From Bacillus sp. CH140a_4T (GTDB lineage: Bacteria > Bacillota > Bacilli > Bacillales > Bacillaceae_G), in assembly GCF_008923725.1 (NCBI RefSeq), contig NZ_WBPF01000019.1, positions 232,649-296,648 on the forward strand: a stretch of 64,000 bases of DNA, in the 5' to 3' direction. The number at the start of each line of letters is the position of its first letter. Positions within the stretch are counted from its first letter, which is position 1. A model generated the notes under the pieces. The model saw nothing but the letters and a program-made list of their open reading frames with translations. It was not told the origin of the DNA and searched no databases. Made by a program: the position numbers and the translations under genes. Below, one piece after another: positions 7,985 through 15,495 of the stretch.

Positions 7985-9634
7985 ATGAAAAAATGGTTGC
8001 TACTCTTATTTAGTTTACTACTATTAATTCCTGTCCCTATTTCCGCACAACAAAACGAAAATCCAAAGGTCCTTATTTTATACAGTTCAAACGATGATCA
8101 AATTACAAATGATACCCAAATACTTAATACACAAGTAGGGCATTTTACTAATAACATAACAATAAAAAGCATAAGACAGTTAGCTGAAATAACTGATAAA
8201 TCTTCATATACACATGTTATTTACCTAGGTGAAAAACAAGAAGAACTTTCTACTGAAACAAAAGAATTTCTAGAAAGTTTCTCAGGGCCACTACTAGTTT
8301 TAGGTCAAAATATAGAACAATTATCCAATCGTTTTTCATTTATCACACTTAAAAATGAAGATATAAACTCTAATACAATTGAATATCCAACACGTAAACT
8401 AAAGAATACATTAGAGGACGAACGATCCATTAAAAACCTTGATACAAATGGAACAATTCTTGCCAATGCTTTAAAAGCAAATACTACTTATCCATTAATT
8501 GTGCAACAAAATCATTCTTATTATGTTGCAACGCCAAATCTCTTTGACTGGATGTCTCATTACGTCGGCGAAATGTTATTTTCTTACTTCGGACAAAAGC
8601 CAACGACAAATAAATTGGAAGCTTATTTACGTCTTGAGGACGTTCATCCAGCCGCAGATATAAATCAATTAAAAGAAATTGCTGAATTACTAAAAGAGAA
8701 AAAAATGCCATACATGATCACTGTTATTCCTGTATATACCGATCCAGAGACAAGTAAAACACTGCATTTAAAAGATAAACCCGAACTAGTCAATCTTTTA
8801 CGCTCTATGCAAGATGATGGTGCAGCAATTATTATGCACGGTTATACTCACCAATTTTATGATAGTGAAACTGGTGAAGGTTTTGAATTTTGGGACGTAA
8901 AAACAGACCAACCAATTCGTCAACCGAAGCATGAAAAACCAAAAACAAAAGATGATTTCCCTAATATAGAGGCATATAATGCATACGTAAAAAAAGGGGA
9001 AGAATTTGAAGAAAAATATACGACTGATCATATTGAAAAAGGGATTCAAGAGCTTGTAGATGCCAAACTATATCCTGTCGCATTTGAAGCACCTCATTAC
9101 ACAATGTCTCAAAAAGGATATGAAATATTATCAAGGTACTTTTCAACTTATGTAGGACAACTACAGTTAAGTGATACAACTTGGAAATCCATGCACTCTC
9201 CAGCATACAGAAGTACACCATCATTTTTACATGGCATGAAATTAATGCCTGAAACAGTTGGATTTATCGAAGAAGATAAACCACACGCTATTGCTAAAAT
9301 GAAAGAAAATGCTGTATCCGTTGCCAAATTATCCGATGGAGTTATTGGTGCATTCTATCATCCTTACTTAGGTGTGAAACCATTAAAAGAAGTATTAAAG
9401 AATCTAGAAAGCATCCCAAATATAGAATGGATTGATTTACAAAAAGAAACAAATGAAGTGAAAATGAAAGATATTCATATCACTACTAATAAAGATGGCA
9501 TTCACGTTGAAAAACCAACAAGTGCAAGTGACGTAATGGATTATGTAAAACAATATGGATTCTTCCTTATACTTGGTTTCTTCGTCATTGTCTTTCTATT
9601 ATTATTAAAACGCGCGAAAAAATTAGAGTCTTAA
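7985..9634 (+). CDS. DUF2334 polysaccharide-deacetylase-like secreted membrane protein
   Basis: A 549-residue protein with a cleavable signal peptide (…LIPVPISAQQ), an extracellular domain and a C-terminal membrane helix (YGFFLILGFFVIVFLLLL) with a basic tail. The central part has LRLEDVHP, IIMHGYTHQ and FEAPHYT, which resemble the metal-binding Asp/His motifs of NodB-type deacetylases as kept in DUF2334. It likely modifies an envelope polysaccharide, but the substrate is unknown. Start behind AGGAG; a terminator follows. Monocistronic. Confidence 0.8.
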   Translation: MKKWLLLLFSLLLLIPVPISAQQNENPKVLILYSSNDDQITNDTQILNTQVGHFTNNITIKSIRQLAEITDKSSYTHVIYLGEKQEELSTETKEFLESFSGPLLVLGQNIEQLSNRFSFITLKNEDINSNTIEYPTRKLKNTLEDERSIKNLDTNGTILANALKANTTYPLIVQQNHSYYVATPNLFDWMSHYVGEMLFSYFGQKPTTNKLEAYLRLEDVHPAADINQLKEIAELLKEKKMPYMITVIPVYTDPETSKTLHLKDKPELVNLLRSMQDDGAAIIMHGYTHQFYDSETGEGFEFWDVKTDQPIRQPKHEKPKTKDDFPNIEAYNAYVKKGEEFEEKYTTDHIEKGIQELVDAKLYPVAFEAPHYTMSQKGYEILSRYFSTYVGQLQLSDTTWKSMHSPAYRSTPSFLHGMKLMPETVGFIEEDKPHAIAKMKENAVSVAKLSDGVIGAFYHPYLGVKPLKEVLKNLESIPNIEWIDLQKETNEVKMKDIHITTNKDGIHVEKPTSASDVMDYVKQYGFFLILGFFVIVFLLLLKRAKKLES

Positions 9635-9638
9635 TACA

Positions 9639-9671
9639 AAACCACCAAGCAGAATGCTTGGTGGTTTTTTT
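9639..9671 (+). terminator. terminator of the DUF2334 gene
   Basis: ACCACCAAGC pairs with GCTTGGTGGT around AGAAT, followed by seven T. Confidence 0.9.
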
Positions 9672-9755
9672 AACTTAAACCAAAACGCGGCATATTATTA
9701 ATAACCCATTGATAATTTTCATAAATCATAGAAAATATTAGAAAAAATATCCATA

Positions 9756-9787
9756 ATAAAAAGGATAAGAGTAACGCTCCTATCCTT
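9756..9787 (-). terminator. terminator of the tatD pseudogene
   Basis: On the minus strand AAGGATAGGAG pairs with CTCTTATCCTT, followed by TTTATTATGG. The stem overlaps the last codons of the gene. Confidence 0.8.
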
Positions 9788-10544
9788 CCAAATAAAATTG
9801 AATTGTATTTTCATATATCTTTTTCGCAACCTTATCAACAGACATGTTTTTTATAACACTGATTTCCTTAAGTACCTCTCCAATCATTCTCGGATGCGTC
9901 ATAACATCTTCTTGAAATTCCCATGGTCCATCTGTTTCTACCATCATATATTCAAGTGGATAATACGAAACGATTTTTCTAATTTTCTCCTTATGTAAAA
10001 CATCTGGCGTGATAGAAATGTAATAACCGTTCCTCATCATCCTTTTCATTGTTGCTTCACTTCCTTTAAACCAATGAAAATGTGCACGTAAAACTTTATA
10101 TTTCTCCAGTAAATCACATACAATATCAGCATCTTCATACACGGCATGCAATATAATTGGTAAATCATATTTACTAGCTAGTTCAACAAATCGTTGTAAC
10201 ACCGATATATGTGAATTGATAGCAATGTACTCATCTTCTTTTCTTACATAATACGGTAAGCCTACTTCACCAATCGCAACTATGTCCTCTACATGATCTT
10301 CAATTAATTTATAAATTTGCTCACATTCTTCTTTATAAATCAGTTGCTCTGGATGAAAACCGATTGCTGGATGTACAAAAGGATATCTCTTTGCTAAAGA
10401 TAAAGTTTCTTTACATGATTAATAATTCATAGATACCGCAATAAGCCCCTTTATCTCTTTACTATTTTCCACATCTTTAAGTAATCTACTTCTCTCTCCA
10501 TCCTTATATTGGTCAACATGTATATGGCTATCAATCCATTTCAT
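9780..10544 (-). pseudogene. TatD-family metal-dependent hydrolase broken by one stop codon
   Basis: Read through, this would be a 254-residue TatD-type hydrolase, the normal family length. It begins MKWIDSHIHVD (metal-ligand HxH) behind GGGGGAATAAAT, and later has HPAIGFHPEQ, VAIGEVGLPYY and VETDGPW, all family hallmarks. Codon 42 (10419-10421) is TAA, while the same frame continues intact on both sides. A single base change, for example from CAA, explains this. The product would stop after 41 residues unless read through or restarted. Recent inactivation is likely because nothing else is damaged. A sequencing error is the main alternative. Confidence 0.85.
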
Positions 10545-10559
10545 ATTTATTCCCCCATA

Positions 10560-10596
10560 AAAAAAACAAGAAAGGATCTCCCTTCTTGTTTTTTCA
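10560..10596 (-). terminator. terminator between the 37-residue peptide gene and tatD
   Basis: Minus strand AACAAGAAGG pairs with CCTTTCTTGTT (one bulge), followed by eight T in total. Confidence 0.85.
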
Positions 10597-10602
10597 TCTA
10601 TA

Positions 10603-10716
10603 TTATTTAACAATTAAGTTTGTTATGATATCAAATAATCCAATACATACTACGGCAACAGTAAAGTAGCTACAGAAATCTTTAATTGGAAACTTCACTA
10701 CTTCTTCTTTACGCAT
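10603..10716 (-). CDS. small membrane peptide (37 residues) under a BceR-like element
   Basis: Starts MRKEEVVKFPIKDF, then one hydrophobic helix (about residues 16-36, containing FTVAVVCIGLFDII), ending in VK. AAGGGAGA lies upstream of the ATG at 10716. It lies between a BceR-like promoter (10771-10835) and a terminator, so it is a monocistronic transcript. Its plan, a short polar start, then DF, then a hydrophobic helix, recalls the 31-33-residue peptides at 14499, 15610 and 18146, though sequence similarity is low. Function unknown. Confidence 0.65.
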   Translation of the reverse strand: MRKEEVVKFPIKDFCSYFTVAVVCIGLFDIITNLIVK

Positions 10717-10770
10717 CCCATTCTTCTCCCTTCTTACTATATCCCTAATTATTTTTATCTATTTGTATTT

Positions 10771-10835
10771 ATTATGCAAAAAATATGACAAATTTACTAT
10801 CGAATTAACTTACGTAAACCTTACAATGTTGTAAG
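10771..10835 (-). promoter_or_regulatory. BceR-like promoter element, copy 2
   Basis: Minus strand: CTTACA-ACAT-TGTAAG, half-site CGTAAG, CGATAGT at the end of the 40-base block, 19 bases, then a CATAAT -10 (complement of 10771-10776). It points to the 37-residue peptide gene. Confidence 0.7.
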
Positions 10836-10841
10836 GTTTAT

Positions 10842-10872
10842 AAAAAGGGCCTCATCTACATACAGATGAGGC
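10842..10872 (-). terminator. terminator of a short minus-strand transcript
   Basis: GCCTCATCT pairs with AGATGAGGC, followed on the minus strand by CCTTTTTATA. It ends the transcript expected from element copy 3. Confidence 0.8.
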
Positions 10873-10945
10873 TATTAAAAAGTAGTTGGTTTTTCATTCT
10901 TCATTACCATTACAAACAGAAAGTAATACAGTGAGACTTTCTAAT
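10842..10945 (-). ncRNA. candidate short RNA (~100 nt) from element copy 3
   Basis: Copy 3 of the promoter element (TATAGT -10) faces left and a strong terminator lies about 100 bases on. The stretch between has no frame with a ribosome binding site; the longest ATG frame is 11 codons. It may be a small RNA or a decayed peptide unit. Confidence 0.4.
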
Positions 10946-10948
10946 TAC

Positions 10949-11013
10949 ACTATATAAAACTCGCCATCTTTTAACTATCGAATTACATTACAGAAGACTT
11001 ACATGTTTGTAAG
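10949..11013 (-). promoter_or_regulatory. BceR-like promoter element, copy 3 (divergent pair)
   Basis: Minus strand: CTTACA-AACA-TGTAAG, TGTAATGTAA, CGATAGT, 19 bases, TATAGT (complement of 10949-10954). The palindrome is shared with copy 4, which faces the other way, so one palindrome serves two divergent promoters. Confidence 0.7.
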
Positions 11014-11062
11014 CTATGTGTAATGTAATTCGATAGTTTCTCTTACTTACATCTCATACAAT
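10998..11062 (+). promoter_or_regulatory. BceR-like promoter element, copy 4 (divergent pair)
   Basis: CTTACA-TGTT-TGTAAG, TGTAATGTAA, CGATAGT (11031-11037), 19 bases, TACAAT (11057-11062). It drives a transcript toward the terminator at 11184-11221. Confidence 0.7.
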
Positions 11063-11222
11063 AAAGTTAGCAAGTAAGCCAAATAAGAAGAACACTCACA
11101 TAACCAAATTACATTGCTAGTAGCTACTCTTCTTATACCTTTCACTCATGCTACTACAATGTACCCCCTCCCCCTTTATATAATAAAAAAAGCCTTATTC
11201 CCTATAGACTAAGGCTTTTTTA
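11063..11222 (+). ncRNA. candidate short RNA (~150 nt) from element copy 4
   Basis: Between the -10 of copy 4 and a strong terminator there is no frame with a plausible ribosome binding site. In copies 1, 6, 7 and 8 the same distance carries peptide genes with AAAGGAG. It is therefore a small RNA or a unit that lost its peptide genes. Confidence 0.35.
11184..11221. terminator. bidirectional terminator
   Basis: AAAAAAAGCCTTA pairs with TAAGGCTTTTTT, with T runs on both strands. Confidence 0.85.
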
Positions 11223-11229
11223 TGCACCT

Positions 11230-11285
11230 TAAAAATACCCATACCTAGTATTTTTGTTTTCGACAAAAAATAGGTAGGGGTATAA
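11230..11285 (-). terminator. terminator of the YxeA-family gene
   Basis: Minus strand ATACCCCTACCTA pairs with TAGGTATGGGTAT around an A/T-rich loop, followed by TTTTT. Confidence 0.7.
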
Positions 11286-11289
11286 TTCG

Positions 11290-11646
11290 CTATCTCATCG
11301 CTAAAAGTTTACTCTTTGCATTAATAGGAATATTTACTGCTTCAATTTCTTCAATTGCCTCGCCGTAACGTCCCTTTGCATACACCTTTAATGCTCCATC
11401 TCTCTTTAACATATGCTTAACAGTCTTCTTTATTTTTTGTTCTCTTCCACGTTCGTCAAATGCAATAAATTCATATTCATACCATTCATCACCAATATGC
11501 TGACCAATTGTATTCACAACCGTATAGTATTCTTTCGTCTTATAAAGTGGATTATATTTATCGATAACCGGTCCAAGTTTCGTAGGCAGTAACATTACTA
11601 CTATCACTATCATCGCTATTAGAGTAGTGATCATTTTTTTCTTCAT
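11290..11646 (-). CDS. YxeA-family (DUF1093) secreted or membrane-anchored protein
   Basis: A 118-residue protein from the ATG at 11646, placed a proper distance from AGAGGAGG; two upstream in-frame ATGs (11685, 11655) are less well placed. One N-terminal hydrophobic helix (ITTLIAMIVIVVMLL) is followed by a small domain with YYTVVN, YEYEFIAFDERGREQ and LKVYAKGR, as in the YxeA/DUF1093 family. In B. subtilis yxeA is linked to the yxdJKLM locus, whose response regulator YxdJ is a BceR relative induced by cationic peptides. A BceR-like element (11684-11748) stands directly upstream here, which fits that link. Molecular function unknown. Confidence 0.75.
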   Translation of the reverse strand: MKKKMITTLIAMIVIVVMLLPTKLGPVIDKYNPLYKTKEYYTVVNTIGQHIGDEWYEYEFIAFDERGREQKIKKTVKHMLKRDGALKVYAKGRYGEAIEEIEAVNIPINAKSKLLAMR

Positions 11647-11683
11647 AATAAACATTCCTCCTCTGCAGGATATATATACATCC

Positions 11684-11748
11684 ATTTTAAAAAGAAGGAA
11701 TAAAATCTACTATTGAATCTCATTACATTACACTTACATTTTTGTAAG
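11684..11748 (-). promoter_or_regulatory. BceR-like promoter element, copy 5
   Basis: Minus strand: CTTACA-AAAA-TGTAAG, TGTAATGTAA, CAATAGT (one change from CGATAGT), 19 bases, TAAAAT -10 (complement of 11684-11689). It drives the YxeA-family gene. Confidence 0.7.
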
Positions 11749-11752
11749 AATT

Positions 11753-11787
11753 AAAAAAAGGTGAACGAATTTACTCGTTCACCTTTT
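11753..11787 (-). terminator. terminator of the yitT-type gene
   Basis: AAAAGGTGAACGA pairs with TCGTTCACCTTTT, followed on the minus strand by a T run. Confidence 0.9.
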
Positions 11788-12622
11788 AGCTCGCTTTAAA
11801 GCCACCACCAAGTACATCACGTACATCGTGAATAACAACGAAAGCATCTTCATCTACTCGACTAATAACTTGCTTTAACTTAACAAGCTCTTGTTTATTA
11901 ATAACAACATATAAAACTTCTTTATTTTTACCAGTATATCCGCCGCGTCCTTCTAATACAGTAACACCGCGCGTCATGTTTTTCGTAATAGCCTCACGTA
12001 TTAAGTCTGGTTGATTTGAAATGATTGTAACAGCCGTTTTTGTATCCATTCCTTCTACAATGAAATCAATCACTTTTGCTCCGATGAATACTGCAACAAG
12101 TGTGTACATTGCTTTTTCTTGTCCTATTATAAATACAGAACCAGCAATTACAACAATATCAATAATAAGTACACCTTTACCAACGCTCCATCCTAAATAT
12201 TGATTTGCTAACTGAGCTAAAATTGCCGATCCTCCTGATGTACCTCCAGCTTTGAACATACAACCTAATCCGACACCGACAAATAAGCCAGCGAATAGAG
12301 CCGCCAATAACGTATCACTATTTACATGATACTCAATATGTTCCGTAACATATAAAAACAAGGATGTTTCTACAATCCCTAAAATTGTATAAACCATCGT
12401 TTTCTTATCAAAAAATTTATAACCAATAGCTAGTAAGATTGCATTTATAGCAAAGTTCACAATCCCCGGCGACCAATCAAATAAATAGTACGTAACAACC
12501 GTTACACCAATAATTCCACCTTCTGATAAACGGTTTGGAATTGCAAAGTAATTAATACCAATTGCGAATAATAATGAACCAATTGTAATGAGTGTTATTT
12601 CCTTTATACGTTGATTAACCAT
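11786..12622 (-). CDS. YitT-family membrane protein
   Basis: A 278-residue integral membrane protein with five or six helices in the first 190 residues (DUF161 part, with the motif FKAGGTSGGSAILAQ) and a soluble C-terminal DUF2179 domain of about 80 residues (GRGGYTGKNKEVLYVV). This domain order is typical of the YitT/YqfU family, whose transport or signalling role is not settled. The ATG follows GGGGGGAGGTATGAACT. Monocistronic, bounded by terminators. Confidence 0.88.
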   Translation of the reverse strand: MVNQRIKEITLITIGSLLFAIGINYFAIPNRLSEGGIIGVTVVTYYLFDWSPGIVNFAINAILLAIGYKFFDKKTMVYTILGIVETSLFLYVTEHIEYHVNSDTLLAALFAGLFVGVGLGCMFKAGGTSGGSAILAQLANQYLGWSVGKGVLIIDIVVIAGSVFIIGQEKAMYTLVAVFIGAKVIDFIVEGMDTKTAVTIISNQPDLIREAITKNMTRGVTVLEGRGGYTGKNKEVLYVVINKQELVKLKQVISRVDEDAFVVIHDVRDVLGGGFKAS

Positions 12623-12739
12623 AGTTCATACCTCCCCCCATTTGACATTGTATCACTATCTTCTAGAGGTTTAGAAGTTGTTTTTATCGCGCATTTTCCC
12701 CCTTAAAGATTGAGATATTATGTTTAAACAAAGGGGTGA

Positions 12740-13069
12740 TTAATTATTCATATTTGCTCTAACTGTACGGACAAATCGCTCCACATTCCCCTTCTGAATA
12801 TACTTAGCTCGAATGGTTTCATGATTACAAGTAAACTCGAAATGCGGACGAAAATCTATGCTATCTATATGCAAATATGAATAATCTTTAAATGTTGCAG
12901 GATAGTATGGAAATTCCCCGTAAAAAAGGAGACGTCTAGTAGTAGCAGCAAAAATCCCATGTTGATACGATAGCGTCAAATTATCCTTTTCAAATATCCC
13001 TACGACAAAAGCCAAAACCTTTTCATCATCTTCTATATACTTTTTCACACTCGATAAAAGTTCATTCAT
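12740..13069 (-). CDS. small bacterial PH-domain (YokE-like) protein
   Basis: A 109-residue soluble protein with no membrane segment. The middle (GIFAATTRRLLFYGEFP … FKDYSYLHIDSIDF) fits the bacterial Pleckstrin-homology fold of the YokE-like group: a 'T..RLLF' strand followed by 'Y.hI.sIdf'. Such domains bind proteins or membranes; no partner is apparent. The start follows GGAGGG. A candidate promoter with an internal palindrome lies at 13135-13163. Confidence 0.65.
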   Translation of the reverse strand: MNELLSSVKKYIEDDEKVLAFVVGIFEKDNLTLSYQHGIFAATTRRLLFYGEFPYYPATFKDYSYLHIDSIDFRPHFEFTCNHETIRAKYIQKGNVERFVRTVRANMNN

Positions 13070-13134
13070 GCATATCCCTCCAAATACGATTTCGAAAAGA
13101 ACCCATGGATTATTACAGACCGGTTTAACTCCTT

Positions 13135-13163
13135 TATAAAGTATGAAACGCGTTTCCTGTCAA
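13135..13163 (-). promoter_or_regulatory. candidate sigma-A promoter with a palindrome in its spacer
   Basis: Minus strand: TTGACA (complement of 13158-13163), then about 17-19 bases to TTTATAAA. The spacer contains the perfect palindrome GAAACGCGTTTC, placed where a repressor would block RNA polymerase. It faces the PH-domain gene. Confidence 0.5.
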
Positions 13164-13173
13164 AGATATTTCA

Positions 13174-13212
13174 AAAAAATAATCCGTTATGTGATTTACA
13201 CATAACGGATTA
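13174..13212 (-). terminator. terminator of the LacI-family gene
   Basis: TAATCCGTTATGTG pairs with CACATAACGGATTA, then a T run on the minus strand. Confidence 0.9.
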
Positions 13213-13215
13213 AAA

Positions 13216-14193
13216 CTAAACGGTAGAGCGTTCCACAAGTTCATATGGAATTTCCACCTTTTCCTGTTTAGAACTTTCATCACTTATTTGCCTGTAAAAC
13301 ATTTCAAAGGCCTTTTTACCTATTTCCTTTAAATTTTGATCAATGGTTGTAAGTTGTAACACTTGCGAAATAGGTTGATTATCAAAGCCAATAATCGCTA
13401 AATCCTCAGGAACTTGAATACCTAATTTTTCAGCTTCTGTCATAACCCCAATCGCAACTTCATCTCCTGCTACTATTAATGCTTCAGGAAGATGCTGCAT
13501 CCCCTTTAATTTATGAGCCACTTTCACACCATCTTCTAATGTAAAACATTCTGTGAAAATCCATTCCTCATTCACTTCTTCATCTATAGATTGCAATTGC
13601 TGTTTATAAACATCAAAACGCTTTTGACTACTCGGTCCTAATTTCCTTCCCGTGCAATAGCCAATTTTTTTATAGCCTTTCTCAATCAAATAATCCATTC
13701 CTAATTGAAAAGCTGCTGAATGATTCGTATATACACTTGAAACATTTGAAATATCATTATCTTCACAAGCTACAATTGTTCCATAAGAAGCATACGGCTC
13801 TATCGTTTCCCATTCATTCGCACGAGAACAAATGATAAGGCCATCCAATTGTTTTGTTTTTAACATATGTAAACTTTTCATTTCTTCTTTTTTATTATAA
13901 TTCGTTTGGCAAAGTAGCACTCTGTAATTACGAGCTAACGCTACCTCCATCATCCCGCCCACCATTGCATCAAAACATGGATGATTAATATACGGTAAAA
14001 TCACACCAACGATATTCGTTTTCCCTTTTGATAAATGAACGGCATTTGCGTTTTGTGAGTAATTCAACTTCTCAACTATCTCTATAACCGCTTTCCTTTT
14101 TTCTTCACTTACATACGGATGATCGTTCAATACTCTCGAAACAGTCGTAACTGAAACTCCCGCCATCTTTGCAATATCTTTAATATTAGCCAT
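13216..14193 (-). CDS. LacI-family transcriptional regulator
   Basis: A 325-residue LacI/GalR repressor. Residues 1-60 form the DNA-binding head: IKDIAKMAGVSVTTVSRVLN is the helix-turn-helix, followed by the hinge helix YSQNANAVHLSKGKT. The rest is a periplasmic-binding-like effector domain (VGVILPYINHPCFDAMVGG … LAIIGFDNQPISQ). The effector is likely a sugar or related molecule. No sugar operon is adjacent; the nearest genes are a PH-domain protein and a micropeptide cassette. DegA/CcpA-like proteins are the closest comparison. Confidence 0.9.
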   Translation of the reverse strand: MANIKDIAKMAGVSVTTVSRVLNDHPYVSEEKRKAVIEIVEKLNYSQNANAVHLSKGKTNIVGVILPYINHPCFDAMVGGMMEVALARNYRVLLCQTNYNKKEEMKSLHMLKTKQLDGLIICSRANEWETIEPYASYGTIVACEDNDISNVSSVYTNHSAAFQLGMDYLIEKGYKKIGYCTGRKLGPSSQKRFDVYKQQLQSIDEEVNEEWIFTECFTLEDGVKVAHKLKGMQHLPEALIVAGDEVAIGVMTEAEKLGIQVPEDLAIIGFDNQPISQVLQLTTIDQNLKEIGKKAFEMFYRQISDESSKQEKVEIPYELVERSTV

Positions 14194-14273
14194 ACACTCA
14201 CCTCTACTCTTAAATTAATAAATTCAATGAACATATGTCAAATCTTCTCATCATTACACCTTCATTCGTTTTT

Positions 14274-14338
14274 CTTACAAAAGTGTAATTTTCCTGTAAG
14301 CTAATTCGATAGTGACTCCCTGCTTTTTTTCATACAAT
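14274..14338 (+). promoter_or_regulatory. BceR-like promoter element, copy 6
   Basis: CTTACA-AAAG-TGTAA, half-site TGTAAG, CGATAGT (14307-14313), 19 bases, TACAAT (14333-14338). It heads micropeptide cassette A. Confidence 0.72.
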
Positions 14339-14384
14339 TAAGTCAGAAACAAGGCAACAACTATTCGAAAAGGAGCGGATTCAT

Positions 14385-14486
14385 ATGATGAACAAAATGA
14401 AATCAAACAATTTTTTACATACAATGGGCATGGTATTTTCTGCTCTAATCGATGCTAAAGCTGTTGCTTCTACATTAAACAAGTAA
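14385..14486 (+). CDS. micropeptide, DAKAV family (33 residues), cassette A
   Basis: MMNKMKSNNFLHTMGMVFSA followed by LIDAKAVASTLNK, behind AAAAGGAGCG. The second half is an amphipathic helix and is homologous to the peptides at 5946 and 6043; near-identical copies occur at 15496 and 18032. First of two genes in the cassette, 12 bases before the second. Function unknown. Conservation of frame, start and ribosome binding site across three copies, with base differences between them, supports translation. Confidence 0.78.
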   Translation: MMNKMKSNNFLHTMGMVFSALIDAKAVASTLNK

Positions 14487-14498
14487 GGAGAATTCATT

Positions 14499-14594
14499 AT
14501 GAACAATATCACTTTTAACAAATTAGATTTTTTAGGGCTAGCTAGCGGATCAGTTCTTCTTACTGCTTTTATTTACGCCGCTACGCTTGTATAA
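14499..14594 (+). CDS. hydrophobic micropeptide, MNNITFNK family (31 residues), cassette A
   Basis: MNNITFNKLDFLGLASGSVL then LTAFIYAATLV, behind AAGGAG. A short polar start precedes one membrane helix. Near-identical copies at 15610 and 18146 always follow a DAKAV-type peptide gene. The constant pairing suggests the two peptides work together or form a two-component membrane peptide. Function unknown. Confidence 0.78.
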   Translation: MNNITFNKLDFLGLASGSVLLTAFIYAATLV

Positions 14595-14634
14595 ATTTCG
14601 TGTCCCCTTTCCCCTTTATTATAAATAGCAATAG

Positions 14635-14666
14635 AAAAGACGACCGTCTATGCCCGGTCGTCTTTT
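14635..14666. terminator. bidirectional terminator of cassette A and plsC
   Basis: AAAAGACGACCG pairs with CGGTCGTCTTTT. It shares its stem and loop sequence with the terminator of cassette B. Confidence 0.9.
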
Positions 14667-14667
14667 C

Positions 14668-15273
14668 TTATTTTTGATTTGATTGCAAAGTTTCCTTTAG
14701 CTCATCAAACTTCTCATTTAATTGATCTGTCATCATTTTCATAGCTGTCTTTCGATCTATTTGTTCCTCAGCATCAATTTGAATTGGGTCTCCAAAAATC
14801 AATTGTGCCTTTTTCCCTTTTATTAATTCTTTTATACTTGATGGGCCAACATAAGCTGCCGGTACTAACGGGACATTAGAACGTAGCGCAATCGTAACAG
14901 CCCCAGCTTTTAATGAAACGTCTTCTGTTGATCGTGTCCCACTCGGAAAAATCCCTACTACTTTCCCTTCTTTTAATAGGCGTGACGGAATTTTGAGTGT
15001 ACTCGGTCCTGGATTCGCACGATCTACAGGGAATGCATTCACATTTTTAAAGAACCAATTTTTGAACTTCCCTTCAAATAATTCTTTTTTCGCCATGTAA
15101 TGAATTTGGGTCGGGTACATCCCTGTAGCTAACATTAATACATCCATAAAACTTGTATGTGTACACGCAACAACATATGGGCCACCTTCTGGTAACTTTT
15201 CTCTTCCTTGCACTTCTACTTTCCCAGCTGTTTTAAATATATATTTCAACAAAAATGTAATTGGTTTATACAT
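14668..15273 (-). CDS. plsC: 1-acyl-sn-glycerol-3-phosphate acyltransferase
   Basis: A 201-residue PlsC-type acyltransferase that adds the second acyl chain to lysophosphatidic acid to give phosphatidic acid at the inner membrane. The catalytic HX4D motif is HTSFMD (about residues 38-43), followed by the glycerol-phosphate-binding region NAFPVDR and by GIFPSGTRS. The N-terminus (PITFLLKYIF) is hydrophobic and likely membrane-associated. Start behind AAGGAACGAAAC. It is flanked by two near-identical micropeptide cassettes. Confidence 0.88.
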   Translation of the reverse strand: MYKPITFLLKYIFKTAGKVEVQGREKLPEGGPYVVACTHTSFMDVLMLATGMYPTQIHYMAKKELFEGKFKNWFFKNVNAFPVDRANPGPSTLKIPSRLLKEGKVVGIFPSGTRSTEDVSLKAGAVTIALRSNVPLVPAAYVGPSSIKELIKGKKAQLIFGDPIQIDAEEQIDRKTAMKMMTDQLNEKFDELKETLQSNQK

Positions 15274-15385
15274 TTGTTTCGTTCCTTTCTGAACATCCGA
15301 ATTATAATCATTCTCTTACAATGATTATAACACTAAGTTTTAGGAGTTGGTAATAAAAATGAGTATTAATTGTTAAATTTCAATT

Positions 15386-15450
15386 CTTACAAAAGTGTAA
15401 TTTTCTTGTAAGCTAATTCGATAGTTACTCCCCCCAATATTTCATACAAT
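15386..15450 (+). promoter_or_regulatory. BceR-like promoter element, copy 7
   Basis: CTTACA-AAAG-TGTAA, TTGTAAG, CGATAGT (15419-15425), 19 bases, TACAAT (15445-15450). Heads micropeptide cassette B; nearly the same sequence as copy 6. Confidence 0.72.
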
Positions 15451-15495
15451 TAAGTCATAAAGAAACAACGACTATTCGAAAAGGAGCGGATCAAT

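Noticed and set aside
11063-11222. TTG-initiated 32-codon frame downstream of element copy 4
   Set aside because: No ribosome binding site and it reads through the terminator stem; kept only as a candidate RNA.
13145-13158. Possible CcpA cre site
   Set aside because: TGAAACGCGTTTCC resembles cre at the arms, but the central bases do not fit (GC instead of CG), so it is reported only as an unassigned palindrome.
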